64,000 nucleotides of DNA from Roseovarius albus (lineage in GTDB: Bacteria; Pseudomonadota; Alphaproteobacteria; Rhodobacterales; Rhodobacteraceae): NCBI RefSeq assembly GCF_900172335.1, contig NZ_FWFX01000001.1, positions 310,001 through 374,000 on the forward strand. The letters run 5' to 3'. Below the pieces are notes generated by a model. That model did not search any database, was not told the DNA's origin, and saw nothing but the letters and a program-made list of their open reading frames with translations. Made by a program: the position numbers and the translations under genes. Positions 34,790 to 45,043 of this stretch are shown here, piece by piece. The stretch's first letter is position 1; every line of letters starts with the position of its first letter.

Positions 34790-35065
34790 ATGAGTGACGA
34801 AGACCTGCGTCAAGACTTGCAATTAATAGGACGAGAACTGGAGCGTTTCAATCGCCACAGATTTCTGCGCATTCAGAACTCATTCGTTCGGTTGATGCTG
34901 TTCAATCTGGCGCGTGGCATGGCTTTTGGTCTGGGAACGGTATTGGGGGCCTCGGTGATCCTGTCGATCTTTGTCTGGTCGCTGAGCCAAGTTGAATTCG
35001 TGCCCATCATTGGTGATCTGGCTGCGCAAATCCTGGAGCAAATGAAGGGACAATTGCCTCAGTGA
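34790..35065 (+). CDS. DUF5665-type small membrane protein
   Basis: A 91-residue protein. Residues 4-25 form a charged helix (LRQDLQLIGRELERFNRHRFLRIQ), residues 40-70 hold one long hydrophobic segment (ARGMAFGLGTVLGASVILSIFVWSL), and a short C-terminal helix follows. This matches the DUF5665 family of single-pass membrane proteins, for which no role is established. Its stop codon lies inside the stem of a terminator hairpin shared with the convergent RND operon. Confidence 0.8.
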   Translation: MSDEDLRQDLQLIGRELERFNRHRFLRIQNSFVRLMLFNLARGMAFGLGTVLGASVILSIFVWSLSQVEFVPIIGDLAAQILEQMKGQLPQ

Positions 35066-35086
35066 CCCACTGAAATCGTGGGTCAC
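35062..35086. terminator. Hairpin between convergent DUF5665 and RND genes
   Basis: gtgaccca and tgggtcac form a perfect eight-base stem with a nine-base loop. It overlaps the DUF5665 stop codon and lies 15 bases from the RND permease stop. The flanking T tracts are weak. Confidence 0.6.
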
Positions 35087-35101
35087 AACTCATTCTCGTT
35101 A

Positions 35102-38100
35102 TTATTCCGCCGCCCGTAAGGGCTTGCCCGATGATGGTTTTTCATCGGTTTTTCCGGCTTTTTCCGTGGGAGTTCTTTCTGGCCCATTCCCTGTGGGATC
35201 TTGGGCAGGGTCGAACATCTTTTCGTCCCAAAGGATTTCGGGCAATGCAACCCGCTTGGACGCTTGCGCCAATGCCCAATCCTGTGCCGCGCGGCTGGCA
35301 CTGCCTTGCGACAGTTTTGCGGCCATACGGGCCAGCCATGTCAGGTAAGTGCCGATCCAGATCCGCAATGCCAACATGGCGGGGGTGAAGATCAATGTCA
35401 GAACCGTCGCAATGCCAAGTCCAAAGACCACAGCGGTGGCCAGTTGCTTCCACCACAGAGCAGTGGGGCTGTTGAAGCTATAACCACCATCGGCAAAGTT
35501 CAGGCTGAGGCCAAACATCATTGGTGCCAGACCCGCCATTGTTGTGATCGTAGTCAACAGAACTGGGCGAATACGGGCCTCGGCGGTGCGAGTGATCGCC
35601 TCGATCCGGGGCATGTAGCGGGAATATTCCTGATAGGTGTCGATCAATACGATGTTGTTGTTCACAACGATCCCGGCCAAGGCGACGATGCCGGTGCCGG
35701 TCATGATGATTGAAAACGGCTGGTTCATCACCAGCATGCCAATCAGAACTCCGGTGGTTGACAAGACCACCGCCAGCAAAACCAGCACGGCGTTGTAAAC
35801 ACTGTTGAATTGGGCCAACAGAATGATGAACATCAGACCCAATGCACCAAGGAATGCCTTTTGCAGAAACTCTCCAGATTCTTCCTGATCCTCGGCATCG
35901 CCGGTCCACTCAAAACTGATACCAGCAGGAACAACACCACTTTCGAGCCATTCAGTCAGTACTGCAATCCGCTCATTGGGATTGATGGGAACTTCGCTGA
36001 CTGTGCCATCTTCGGCGGTGATGGATTTAGTCAATCCAGTTTCTACCGCGGCCTTCACATCAAAGAACCGCGTCTGATCAATCCGGTCAATCTGGGCAAG
36101 ACCCGGAACCGGCTGGCGCGAGACAAAATTGCTAAGTGGGACAAGCCCATCAGCCGTCCGCAGCTTAAGCGTGTCGAGGGTTGACAGAACGCGGAATTCC
36201 TCGGGTAGACGCACGCGGATGTCGATTTCTTCATCGCTGCTGTCGACGCGCATGTTGCCCAAAAGAATACCACGAGTGATCAGCTGAACCATGGCTCCAA
36301 CTGTGGCGACATCCGTGCCATACCGACCGGCCTGTTCCACATCGACATCAATCTGCCAGTCGATCCGGGGCAGGGGGAGAGTATCTTCGATCAAGGTCAG
36401 ACCATAAGTTTCTTCGAACTTGGCACGGGCAGCGTTGGTAAAGGTTTGCAGTTCTTCCCAATCGTCGCCCTTGATCCGAAGGTGCACGGGTTTGGCGGAG
36501 GCTGGACCTTGCTCAAGCGTCAGAATTTCAACTTTGATCCCGTGGATCTTTTCCAGCTCGGTGGTCAGCTCTGCCACCGTGCGTGTGCCATTGGCCGTTG
36601 CGTCCGTCACTTGGCGTTTAATTTCCCATCCAAGTAGCGGAATGGAAAACCAAGTCTCTCGCACCGTCGGGCGCTCGTCCCATGGGATCAATTCAAACTG
36701 AACTTGACCGATTGTGTCTCGTGGTGGTTGGGCGCCACCGGTGTTGTTGTTGAGACCTCCGTCACCGGCAAAGGCAAAGGCGCTTTGGACATGCGGGTGG
36801 TTAAGAACAATCTCTTCGGCTTGTTGTAACAGGTCGTCTTGCTGATCCAAAGAAAGGTTGCCGCGCGCGCGGACGTAGACCAACGCGTTTTCCGGCTCGG
36901 TTTCGACAAAGAACTCGGTGCCACGGTTGTTTCCCATATAAAAAATGAGAACGCTGCCGACGAGCACGAAGATGGCGCAGAAGGCTAGCAAAGGTGCCAC
37001 GGGGTTACCCGCAATCATGTGGATGAACCGTCCGAAAGGCGTGCGATGATAGCCGGCCTCAATTTTGTGCTCTTCACGGGGGAAGATCCGAGCATAAGTC
37101 CGCCGAATGTAGCGGCTGAACCTGCGGAATACGGCCATCAGCCCCAGCATGATGCCGACTATGCTCATCAGGCCAATCGCGACAAAGACCATCGCAACAA
37201 CAAGAAGCATGAAGGCACTTGCAAGCGTCGGGATGACCGACAGAATTATACGACCCATATCCATGTTGGAAAACTGCTGCCCGACCAGTTCGAATAGCCA
37301 AGGCACCATTGAACTAGCAAGCCAGAAGCTCGCGACAGCAGTCGGGAACAGAATCAGATGCCATTTCCACGACATATCGGCGATCTGCCGAATGTTGACA
37401 TCAAACCAGCGTTCGATCCGGCCGGTGACACCGCCCATAACTGGTAGATAGACCAGAGCGACCAGCAGCGACGCGGATAGAACAAAAATCAACGTGACAG
37501 GCAGCATGCCCATGAACTGCCCAGGGATGCCGGGCCAAAACAGCATTGGCAGGAAGGCGCAGAGGGTTGTGGCGGTTGAACTGACCACAGGCCAGAACAT
37601 GCGCTTGGCGGCTTCGACATAGGCGTGCATCGGGCCAGAGCCTTCGTCGATGCGTTTGTCGGCGTATTCCACTACAACAATTGCGCCGTCTACCAACATA
37701 CCCACGGCTAGGATTAATCCGAACATCACCATATTTGAAACGGTCACGCCCATGATCGCCAGCAGCGCAAAGCACAATAGGAACGATGTAGGAATCGCAA
37801 AACCCACCAACAGAGCAGGGCGGATACCAAGCGCTGCCAGCGTGACAATCATCACAAGTGCGATCGCGGTAAGAACCGACCCCTCGAGCTGTTTGACCAT
37901 CGAAGCCACGATACGGGATTGATCATTGGACACGCCTACGTTTATTGCAGCTTGCAACTCGGTTGGCCATTCATCCTGGGCCTCTGCGACGGTTTGGCGG
38001 ACGAGGGCTGAGGTGTCGATGATGTTGAAGCCTTTGCGTTTTACCACCTGCAGTGCAACCGAGTTTTCACCATTAAAACGTGCTGTTCCTTGTCGGTCTT

Positions 38101-38893
38101 CGAATGTCAGGCTGATGGTGGCCAGATCACCTAATGTGACAATTCGGTCTCCATTGGTCTTGATAGGCAATTCATAGACGTCTTGGGGGTCACTAAATGA
38201 AGAAGGAATTTTGACTGAAAATGCCCCTTGTTCACTATCGACCTCACCGGCGGCGATCAGTTGGTTGTTGTTTTGAACAACGGTGATCAACTCATTTGCA
38301 GTTACATTATAGGCTTCTAGCCGCAGCGGATCGATCACCACTTCAACCATTTCATCCCGGTTTCCTGCGATGCCTGCCTCGAGCACGGGTTCTAACGCTT
38401 CCAGCCGGTCCTGTAGATCTTTGGCCAGCCTTGCCATGGTGCGTTCGGGAACAGCGCCGGACAGGTTGACAATGATGATTGGGAATTCGCTGAAATTTAT
38501 CTCGTTGATGGTGTATTTTTCAGCCCCATCGGGGAATTCAGCCTCGGCCGCGTTCATAGCATCGCGCACATCGGCCAGGATCTTGGTTTTATCCCAGCCA
38601 AATTCAAACTCAAGTGCAACACCAGCGTAATTCTCGGCAGCGGTCCCGGTCATTTTCTTGAGGCCGTCAAGATCACTCAATTCAGTTTCCATGACCCTGA
38701 CCAGTAGTTTCTCGCTGTCTTCAGCGGAAATGCCCGGGAAAATGACTGATACAAACAGAGCCGGGATTTCAATGTCCGGTTCGCCCTCTTTGGGCAGACT
38801 CACATAGGCCAAGGTGCCTGCCATCAAGGAGAGCACAATAAAGGCGATCACCATCCGTGCGCGGCTGGCGGCCCAATCGACCAATCCGGTCAT
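35102..38893 (-). CDS. RND-family efflux permease with enlarged membrane insert
   Basis: A 1263-residue inner-membrane pump of the AcrB-like RND superfamily. Both large periplasmic loops and the two six-helix repeats are recognisable. Helix 4 reads VGMLVDGAIVVVEY, keeping one proton-relay Asp (402) where AcrB has two in a row. The chain is about 200 residues longer than AcrB. Much of the excess is an insert at about 500-625, between helices 6 and 7, with hydrophobic stretches at 512-535 and 548-589 that could add two or three helices. The C-terminus is a Pro/Lys-rich cytoplasmic tail. It starts four bases inside the adaptor gene. The substrate is unknown; no outer-membrane factor gene is adjacent. 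Confidence 0.92.
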   Translation of the reverse strand: MTGLVDWAASRARMVIAFIVLSLMAGTLAYVSLPKEGEPDIEIPALFVSVIFPGISAEDSEKLLVRVMETELSDLDGLKKMTGTAAENYAGVALEFEFGWDKTKILADVRDAMNAAEAEFPDGAEKYTINEINFSEFPIIIVNLSGAVPERTMARLAKDLQDRLEALEPVLEAGIAGNRDEMVEVVIDPLRLEAYNVTANELITVVQNNNQLIAAGEVDSEQGAFSVKIPSSFSDPQDVYELPIKTNGDRIVTLGDLATISLTFEDRQGTARFNGENSVALQVVKRKGFNIIDTSALVRQTVAEAQDEWPTELQAAINVGVSNDQSRIVASMVKQLEGSVLTAIALVMIVTLAALGIRPALLVGFAIPTSFLLCFALLAIMGVTVSNMVMFGLILAVGMLVDGAIVVVEYADKRIDEGSGPMHAYVEAAKRMFWPVVSSTATTLCAFLPMLFWPGIPGQFMGMLPVTLIFVLSASLLVALVYLPVMGGVTGRIERWFDVNIRQIADMSWKWHLILFPTAVASFWLASSMVPWLFELVGQQFSNMDMGRIILSVIPTLASAFMLLVVAMVFVAIGLMSIVGIMLGLMAVFRRFSRYIRRTYARIFPREEHKIEAGYHRTPFGRFIHMIAGNPVAPLLAFCAIFVLVGSVLIFYMGNNRGTEFFVETEPENALVYVRARGNLSLDQQDDLLQQAEEIVLNHPHVQSAFAFAGDGGLNNNTGGAQPPRDTIGQVQFELIPWDERPTVRETWFSIPLLGWEIKRQVTDATANGTRTVAELTTELEKIHGIKVEILTLEQGPASAKPVHLRIKGDDWEELQTFTNAARAKFEETYGLTLIEDTLPLPRIDWQIDVDVEQAGRYGTDVATVGAMVQLITRGILLGNMRVDSSDEEIDIRVRLPEEFRVLSTLDTLKLRTADGLVPLSNFVSRQPVPGLAQIDRIDQTRFFDVKAAVETGLTKSITAEDGTVSEVPINPNERIAVLTEWLESGVVPAGISFEWTGDAEDQEESGEFLQKAFLGALGLMFIILLAQFNSVYNAVLVLLAVVLSTTGVLIGMLVMNQPFSIIMTGTGIVALAGIVVNNNIVLIDTYQEYSRYMPRIEAITRTAEARIRPVLLTTITTMAGLAPMMFGLSLNFADGGYSFNSPTALWWKQLATAVVFGLGIATVLTLIFTPAMLALRIWIGTYLTWLARMAAKLSQGSASRAAQDWALAQASKRVALPEILWDEKMFDPAQDPTGNGPERTPTEKAGKTDEKPSSGKPLRAAE

Positions 38894-40122
38894 TGTCCCA
38901 GCTCCTGATAGGTCGGTAGAACGGGTACGCCATCGATGACATACTCCTGCCCAATCACTATGACCTCTGCCATGTCCGGCAAGCCTGCCAGCCAGATGCC
39001 ATCACTGGTATCTTTGAGGAGTGCAACTGGGACAAATTTGGCGGTATTTTCCGTATCAACCAACCTAACTCCCAACACACCTGCGTCATTCAATGTCAAA
39101 GAGGATTGTGGCAACAAATGCGCCCGATTGCCTTCGGCAGAGATCCGAATCTCGGTTGTTTGACCATCGCGCAGGGTCAGATCCGGGTTGGGAACCTGAA
39201 TTTCCACACGGAATGTGCGCGTGATCGGGTCTGCACTGCGCGACAAGAAAGATACCTTTCCAGCAACATCTTCGCCGGCTGCCATCCGTGCCCGAGCATC
39301 TGCGCCAAGAGCGATGCGACTGATTTCGGTTTCAGGTACAAAGCCCACCAGTTTGATTGGGTCCAGCTGAATCACCGTGGCGCAAGGACCACCCGGCAAA
39401 AGCAGGCTTCCCAATTCTGCAGTGTCCGATTCCAACAATCCGTCAAACGGAGCACTGATCTGCAGGCGCTCAATCTCTTTTTTTGCTGCGGCGACAGAGG
39501 CCTCGGCCGATTGGATGCCGGATTGTGCGGCTTCGACGCCAGACCGTGCCGCCTCAACCAGAGCTTCGGCTGAACTAACGGCAGCACGCGTTTGCGCCAA
39601 GCGCACATCAGAGGCATATCCGCCCTCAGATAGCTTTTCAGACGCATTGTTGTTGATCTGCGCTTCAGAGAGTTGTGCCTGCGCTTCTTTCAGACGTGCT
39701 TCGGCCTCGGGGATCCGTGTACGTGCTTCGGCCAGGCGCGCCTCAGATTCGGCTAGATTGGCCTGTCGAGTTGCCGGATCAAGTTCGCATAGAACATCGC
39801 CCGCTTTTACAAAGGCCCCTTTGCGCAAGGGGTCAGAGATGACAAGTCCAGAAGTTTCAGATTGCAGCTCGACCTCGCGATCTGCTTCGGTCTGACCACG
39901 CAGTACTAAGGCGCTGTCAATTTCGCGGGCGGTTGATTTGACCGCTACAACACGTACTGCGTTCGGATCAATGTTCGACTCCGGTGCAGTTGCTCCGTTT
40001 TCAGCCAAATCTTCCGTTTCAGACACGGCTTCATCACCACCCGTCAGGCTGTTGCGGTCGAATATAAACAAATACACAAGAAGTGACGCAATAGCGGCGG
40101 CCACGATAGGAAAAATCCGCAT
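38890..40122 (-). CDS. RND efflux periplasmic adaptor (membrane fusion protein)
   Basis: A 410-residue adaptor with an N-terminal membrane anchor (IFPIVAAAIASLLVYLFIF). The lipoyl half-motif GAFVKAGDVLCELDPATRQA is followed by a long helical hairpin of Ala- and Glu-rich heptads (residues about 125-225). The second lipoyl half (ISAPFDGLLESDTAELGSLL) and beta-barrel domains complete it. It should bridge the RND permease to a TolC-like channel. Its stop overlaps the permease start (ATGA), so the two are co-translated. About 205 bases separate it from the divergent yfgM-like gene. No local regulator gene is seen. Confidence 0.93.
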   Translation of the reverse strand: MRIFPIVAAAIASLLVYLFIFDRNSLTGGDEAVSETEDLAENGATAPESNIDPNAVRVVAVKSTAREIDSALVLRGQTEADREVELQSETSGLVISDPLRKGAFVKAGDVLCELDPATRQANLAESEARLAEARTRIPEAEARLKEAQAQLSEAQINNNASEKLSEGGYASDVRLAQTRAAVSSAEALVEAARSGVEAAQSGIQSAEASVAAAKKEIERLQISAPFDGLLESDTAELGSLLLPGGPCATVIQLDPIKLVGFVPETEISRIALGADARARMAAGEDVAGKVSFLSRSADPITRTFRVEIQVPNPDLTLRDGQTTEIRISAEGNRAHLLPQSSLTLNDAGVLGVRLVDTENTAKFVPVALLKDTSDGIWLAGLPDMAEVIVIGQEYVIDGVPVLPTYQELGQ

Positions 40123-40329
40123 TCCAATACCTTTAGCAAGAGTTCAGAGCCGGTCGCACATATGTAAGCTGCGATCTGCTTATTTCAAATATAGAATCCC
40201 CTGAACCGTATAGTTCAGATAAAGGGGCGACGCAATAATGCAGACCATCGGAACGCGCATAAGCCGCAGCCTCTTGGCAGGCGGAGGGCTTCGGGTTAAG
40301 AGGGAGCGGAATGCAGCGAGGATAGATGT

Positions 40330-40995
40330 TTGAGCGACACCGATAGTTTCATTGACGAAGTCACCGAAGAAGTCCGCCGAGACCGCTTTTATGGAGTCTT
40401 ACGCCGTTATGGCTGGATCGCGGGTGTGGTTGCTATTGCTTTGGTGGCCGGAACTGCTTGGAATGAATGGAAAAAATCCAACGAACAGCAAGCTGCACAA
40501 GAGTTTGGCGATTCCATCATTACCGCACTTGAGCAGCCAGACAGGGCTGTTCGTGCGGATGCGCTGGCAGGGATCACCGCTCCAAATGCAGACGGGCAGG
40601 CCATTTTGGAACTGCTGACCGCTGGTGAAGAAGGCAGTGAAGCGCCAGCAGATGCAGCTGCGCGTCTTTTGTCGGTTGCAGATACAGATGGCGTTCAGAC
40701 CGTGTATCGCCAAATTGCGACCCTCAAAGCGATGTCGTTGCCGAATTCGGGGATTAGCGTTGAAGATAAACAGACGCGTCTCGAAGGCCTTGCGCTTTCA
40801 GGTGGTGTAACCGGCCTATTGGCCGAAGAACAATTGGCCCTAATCGATATCGAGCAGGGAGACAGCGATGCCGCGTTGACACGGCTGGCTGGTATTGATG
40901 AAAATGCGCAAACCACGCCAAGCTTACGCAATCGTGTCACACAGTTGATTGTCGCGCTTGGTGGTGAGCCGCAAATTGCGGTAACAAGCGAGTAA
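40330..40995 (+). CDS. YfgM-like TPR-fold membrane protein
   Basis: A 221-residue protein. After an acidic N-terminus, one membrane helix (YGWIAGVVAIALVAGTAW, about 26-44) anchors a periplasmic alpha-helical domain with TPR-like repeats. Position directly before bamB and der is the conserved yfgM-bamB-der order of proteobacteria, where YfgM is an ancillary partner of the SecYEG translocon and periplasmic chaperones. The start is TTG at 40330, the only codon that gives the expected short acidic head (MSDTDSFIDEV). Sequence similarity to E. coli YfgM is not obvious by eye, so the assignment rests on topology and context. Confidence 0.8.
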   Translation: MSDTDSFIDEVTEEVRRDRFYGVLRRYGWIAGVVAIALVAGTAWNEWKKSNEQQAAQEFGDSIITALEQPDRAVRADALAGITAPNADGQAILELLTAGEEGSEAPADAAARLLSVADTDGVQTVYRQIATLKAMSLPNSGISVEDKQTRLEGLALSGGVTGLLAEEQLALIDIEQGDSDAALTRLAGIDENAQTTPSLRNRVTQLIVALGGEPQIAVTSE

Positions 40996-41046
40996 CGAAT
41001 GACCGCTTGCACGGCACGCCTTGCAAGCCGGAGAGTTGAAACGGGG

Positions 41047-42384
41047 ATGAGAGCATTGAAACCGACCAAGTTAGTTTACGGGGCTGCGCTTCTCGTCGCT
41101 TTGACGGCCTGCAGCAAGGATGATCCCATTCTGCAAGGTAAACGCGAGAATATCAGGTCGGTGCTCAGCGAAGAAGACGCCGCAACCCTCGCCAGCTCTC
41201 AAACGCCTGCTCAAGCAACGCCGCTGAAGCTTCCGCCAGTTAAAAACAATGCGAATTGGTCGCAATCACCCAATTCGCCTGCGTTCCGAACGGATCACCC
41301 AGCTTTACGCAGCACACCACAATTGGCGTGGTCTGTGCCAATCGGAGTCGGGGACGGCAACCGCGCACGTATTACTGCTGATCCGGTCGTGTCCTCCGGG
41401 CGGGTATTCACATTAGATGCCCATGCGACAGTGACTGCAGTCTCAACGGCGGGGCAGGTGATCTGGTCACAAAATCTTGTCCCAGCCAATGAATCGGCTG
41501 GTGATGCAAGCGGCGGCGGATTGGCCGTGGAAGGCAATACGCTATACGTCTCGTTGGGTTTCGGCTTGTTGACCGCTTTGGATGTTACGACGGGCAATGT
41601 GAAATGGCAGCAAAATATGCGCTCGACGGGGACAGGTACACCAACAGTTGTCGGCGATCTGGTCTATGTTGTTGCTGGTGACGAAATCGCATGGGCACTC
41701 AATAAGAACACCGGCCGTATTGAGTGGCAGCTGGTTGCCTCGCCTGACATCAACAATGTCTCTGGCGCGCCTGCGCCTGCGGTGTCCAACAAATATGTTG
41801 TTTTTGCGTTTGGTTCGGGAGAGGTGCAAGGTGCATTTCTACGCGGTGGCCTTCGAGCCTGGGATGCGCAAGTGGCGGGTCAACGTCCAGGGTATTCCAG
41901 CGCGAGTATTGGCGACATTACCGGCGGCCCAATGATTGCCGGGGACAAGGTTTATATCGGCAATCATTCGGGTCGGTTGGTGGCGGTGAACTTGGCCAGC
42001 GGCAAACGGATCTGGACGGCATTGGATGGTCCGCTCAATCAGATTTGGCCTGCGGGCGATTCGATTTTTATCGTCTCGGATCGAAATGAGTTGATCCGCA
42101 TGTCTGCCAATGACGGTAGCCGAATCTGGGCGCGAACCTTGCCCTTCTTCACCAAGACGAAGCCCCGCAAGCAAAGCGAGATTTATGCCCACCACGGCCC
42201 GATTTTGGCTGGTGGACGTTTGATCGTAGCCTCAAACGACGGAAAAATGCGCTTTTTCAACCCTCAAAATGGTGCACCACTTGGGGAAGTCGAATTACCG
42301 GGAGGAGCCACGACCAATCCGGTTGTAGCAGGTGGGACGCTTTATGTCGTCTCGTCCAAAGGGCAATTGCTGGCTTTCCGTTAA
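41047..42384 (+). CDS. bamB: Outer-membrane assembly lipoprotein BamB
   Basis: A 445-residue lipoprotein with an eight-bladed PQQ-like beta-propeller. The signal peptide ends in the lipobox LTAC (cysteine about 22), and repeated blades carry GRVFTLDAHATVTAV, GNTLYVSLGFGLLTALDVTTGNVKW, DLVYVVAGDEIAWALNKNTGRIEW and GTLYVVSSKGQLLAF. BamB scaffolds the BAM complex that inserts outer-membrane proteins. The ATG at 41047 gives the best signal peptide; an ATG at 40999 would add 16 residues. It lies between the yfgM-like gene and der, the usual neighbourhood. The mature start is acidic and probably disordered. Confidence 0.93.
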   Translation: MRALKPTKLVYGAALLVALTACSKDDPILQGKRENIRSVLSEEDAATLASSQTPAQATPLKLPPVKNNANWSQSPNSPAFRTDHPALRSTPQLAWSVPIGVGDGNRARITADPVVSSGRVFTLDAHATVTAVSTAGQVIWSQNLVPANESAGDASGGGLAVEGNTLYVSLGFGLLTALDVTTGNVKWQQNMRSTGTGTPTVVGDLVYVVAGDEIAWALNKNTGRIEWQLVASPDINNVSGAPAPAVSNKYVVFAFGSGEVQGAFLRGGLRAWDAQVAGQRPGYSSASIGDITGGPMIAGDKVYIGNHSGRLVAVNLASGKRIWTALDGPLNQIWPAGDSIFIVSDRNELIRMSANDGSRIWARTLPFFTKTKPRKQSEIYAHHGPILAGGRLIVASNDGKMRFFNPQNGAPLGEVELPGGATTNPVVAGGTLYVVSSKGQLLAFR

Positions 42385-42434
42385 GCGCGTTATCCTGTAA
42401 CAGAGCGGTCTGATCAGAACCGGAGTTCAGGATT

Positions 42435-43889
42435 ATGAGCTTTACCCTTGCTATTGTGGGCCGCCCCAACGTGGGCAAATCCACGCTTTTCAATCGCCTT
42501 GTCGGGCGGCGTTTGGCCTTGGTCGATGACCAGCCCGGGGTGACGCGTGACCTGCGCGAAGGCGAGGGCAAGCTGGGCGATATTCGCTTTACCGTGGTGG
42601 ATACCGCGGGTCTGGAAGACGCCAATGACGACTCCCTGCAAGGACGCATGCGCCGCCTGACAGAGCGTGCGGTTGATATGGCCGACATCTGCCTCTTTAT
42701 GATCGATGCCCGCGCTGGTGTGACGCCGACGGATGAAATGTTCGCCGAAATCCTGCGTAAGCGCTCGGACCACGTCATTCTGGCGGCGAATAAATCCGAA
42801 GGCAGCGCTGCCGATGCTGGCGTGATCGAGGCTTATAGTCTTGGACTGGGCGAGCCGGTACGCCTGTCTGCTGAGCACGGCGAGGGGATGAATGATCTCT
42901 ATTCGCAGCTCATGCCAATCGCTGATGAATACGCCAAACGCGCAGAAGCAAATGCACCAGAAACCGATGTTACAATTGACGAAGACGATGACGATGCGCC
43001 GCGAGTTCCCACAGCGGAGAAACCATTGCAAATCGCGGTTGTTGGGCGGCCGAATGCTGGTAAATCGACTCTGATCAATAAGATCCTTGGCGAAGACCGG
43101 CTTCTGACGGGGCCAGAGGCGGGGATCACCCGCGATGCGATTTCGCTGCGGATCAATTGGAACGACACGCCAACCCGAATTTTTGACACCGCCGGGATGC
43201 GTAAAAAGGCCAAGGTGCAGGAAAAATTGGAAAAACTGTCTGTTTCAGACGGTTTGCGCGCGGTGAAGTTTGCTGAAGTTGTCGTTGTGCTTCTGGATGC
43301 TGCCATCCCGTTTGAACAACAAGATCTACGCATTGCCGATCTGGCCGAACGGGAAGGGCGGGCTGTTGTTGTGGCCGTCAACAAATGGGACATCGAGGAC
43401 GATAAGCAGGAAAAGCTCAAAGAACTCAAAGAAGAGTTTGCACGCCTGCTGCCACAACTCCGTGGAGCCCCTTTGATCACGGTTTCCGCCAAAACCGGCC
43501 GTGGACTGGAGCGTCTCTATGCGGCGATCATGAAGGCGCATGAAGTGTGGAACCGGCGTGTGCCTACCGCCGCCTTGAACCGCTGGCTGACTGGCATGCT
43601 GGAACAGCACCCGCCGCCGGCCCCGCAAGGCAAACGGATCAAGCTGCGCTATATGACCCAGGCCAAAACCCGCCCGCCGGGGTTTGTGGTGATGTGTTCG
43701 CACCCCGATAAGATGCCGGCGAGCTATTCACGCTATCTTGTCAATGGGTTACGCGAAGACTTTGATATGCCGGGCACACCTATTCGCTTGATGTTGCGTG
43801 GTCAAAGCGACAAAAATCCCTACAAGGGCAAAAAGAAAAGTGGTCCTTCTAAACTGCGCAAGCATCTCAAACCGCGCGCAGAGTCGTAA
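42435..43889 (+). CDS. der: Ribosome-assembly GTPase Der (EngA)
   Basis: A 484-residue protein with two tandem GTPase domains and a C-terminal KH-like domain, a layout unique to Der. Domain 1 has [14 protein letters not shown] and NKSEG (the alphaproteobacterial variant of NKxD). Domain 2, from about 196, has [14 protein letters not shown] and NKWD. The KH-like part contains LKYM-type [18 protein letters not shown]. Der acts in maturation of the 50S subunit and is essential in most bacteria. An acidic linker ([11 protein letters not shown]) joins the domains. The tail is strongly basic ([17 protein letters not shown]), normal for RNA contact. Confidence 0.97.
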   Translation: MSFTLAIVGRPNVGKSTLFNRLVGRRLALVDDQPGVTRDLREGEGKLGDIRFTVVDTAGLEDANDDSLQGRMRRLTERAVDMADICLFMIDARAGVTPTDEMFAEILRKRSDHVILAANKSEGSAADAGVIEAYSLGLGEPVRLSAEHGEGMNDLYSQLMPIADEYAKRAEANAPETDVTIDEDDDDAPRVPTAEKPLQIAVVGRPNAGKSTLINKILGEDRLLTGPEAGITRDAISLRINWNDTPTRIFDTAGMRKKAKVQEKLEKLSVSDGLRAVKFAEVVVVLLDAAIPFEQQDLRIADLAEREGRAVVVAVNKWDIEDDKQEKLKELKEEFARLLPQLRGAPLITVSAKTGRGLERLYAAIMKAHEVWNRRVPTAALNRWLTGMLEQHPPPAPQGKRIKLRYMTQAKTRPPGFVVMCSHPDKMPASYSRYLVNGLREDFDMPGTPIRLMLRGQSDKNPYKGKKKSGPSKLRKHLKPRAES

Positions 43890-44012
43890 TATCTGGCGGC
43901 TTGCGGTGCGCGAAATGACGCGCCTCATTGGCTATGTCCTTGTTCTGGTTGTCTTAGTCACAAATAACATTATCCTTGAGTGAAGATTCGGACAGAGCCG
44001 ACGGGGGATGGC

Positions 44013-44996
44013 ATGGATCTGCGGGCCTATACGCGCCAGTACACGAAAAAAGATAACCGCATTGCGGCATTAAGTTATTTTGGAACATTTGCGGTTTATT
44101 TCTCCGCGTTCTATCTGGCTGTTGCTTATGTGGATCGTTGGTATGTGATGATACCGGCAGGGGTGATTTTCGCCTTTGCAGCTGTGCGTCTTTACGTCTT
44201 GCAACACGACTGTGGACACCACTCCCTGTTTGAAACGCGCGAACAGAATGAATGGGCCGGGCACGGGTTGTCACCCTTCACCTTTGCCCCGTTCGAAGTG
44301 ATGAAACAAAATCACAATCTGCACCACGCCGGTGTGGGCAATCTGGAGCATCGCGAAACTGGCGAAGTGCATACCATGACTCTGCGCGAGTGGAATACCG
44401 CCGGGTTCTGGGCACGCCTTCAATACCGGCTCTACCGCAATCCGTTCATTCTCATCCCGGTAGGGGCGCTCTTTACCTATTTCGTCCGCTATCGTTGGCC
44501 TAAGAATACGCTACGGTTTGGCATTGGTGGCGTGGTTTTACACAACCTGTCCATCTTGGTGTTTTTGGGATTGATTTATAAACTCTCGGGATGGAGCGGG
44601 TTGGCGGTGTTTTTCGGCTTTAGCTACCTTGGTGGAATGATCGGAGTTTTTCTGGTCTACCTTCAGCACAATTTCGAAGACACCTATTGGGATCGACGCC
44701 CGGATCTGGACCCGCAGCTTGCGGCCCTTCAGGGGGCTTCAGCATTGGACTTTGGTTGGTTCTTTGATCTGACAGTTGCCTGCATCACCCTGCACGACAT
44801 TCATCACTTCAACGCGCGTATTCCGTCTTATCGCCTGCGCGCTTGCCATTATAATCTGCCCGAAGAATACGCTCCGCGCCGGATCAAGTTCCCCGAGGCA
44901 GTGGCGGCGCTGACCCTTAAGCTGTGGGACGAGGAAAACAACCGTCTGGTTCCGTTTCCAAAAGTGCGACAGACCAGTACTGTTCCGGCGGAATAA
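44013..44996 (+). CDS. Membrane fatty-acid desaturase family protein
   Basis: A 327-residue membrane protein with the histidine boxes of the desaturase superfamily: QHDCGHHSLF (HDCGHH), QNHNLHHAG (HNLHH) and LHDIHHFN (HDIHH), plus QHNFED. About four hydrophobic segments flank them. The spacing resembles delta-type acyl-lipid desaturases more than the MocD-like protein elsewhere in this window. The start at 44013 is preferred to a GTG at 43980 because GGGGG lies upstream and the shorter N-terminus fits. It lies 123 bases after der and is followed by a strong terminator. Substrate and double-bond position cannot be inferred; electron donor genes are absent nearby. Confidence 0.85.
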   Translation: MDLRAYTRQYTKKDNRIAALSYFGTFAVYFSAFYLAVAYVDRWYVMIPAGVIFAFAAVRLYVLQHDCGHHSLFETREQNEWAGHGLSPFTFAPFEVMKQNHNLHHAGVGNLEHRETGEVHTMTLREWNTAGFWARLQYRLYRNPFILIPVGALFTYFVRYRWPKNTLRFGIGGVVLHNLSILVFLGLIYKLSGWSGLAVFFGFSYLGGMIGVFLVYLQHNFEDTYWDRRPDLDPQLAALQGASALDFGWFFDLTVACITLHDIHHFNARIPSYRLRACHYNLPEEYAPRRIKFPEAVAALTLKLWDEENNRLVPFPKVRQTSTVPAE

Positions 44997-45000
44997 AGAA

Positions 45001-45025
45001 AGCCGCCCAGCGGAACTGGGCGGCT
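45001..45025. terminator. Bidirectional terminator between desaturase and serS
   Basis: agccgcccag and ctgggcggct make a perfect ten-base stem with a five-base loop. It lies four bases after the desaturase stop and 18 bases from the convergent serS stop. A/T-rich feet are present on both sides. Confidence 0.85.
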
Positions 45026-45043
45026 AAATCTCTTGCTAATCGA

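Noticed and set aside
42435..43889. NKSEG in the first GTPase domain of Der as a loss of the NKxD motif
   Set aside because: This variant is common in alphaproteobacterial Der proteins and is not a sign of degeneration.
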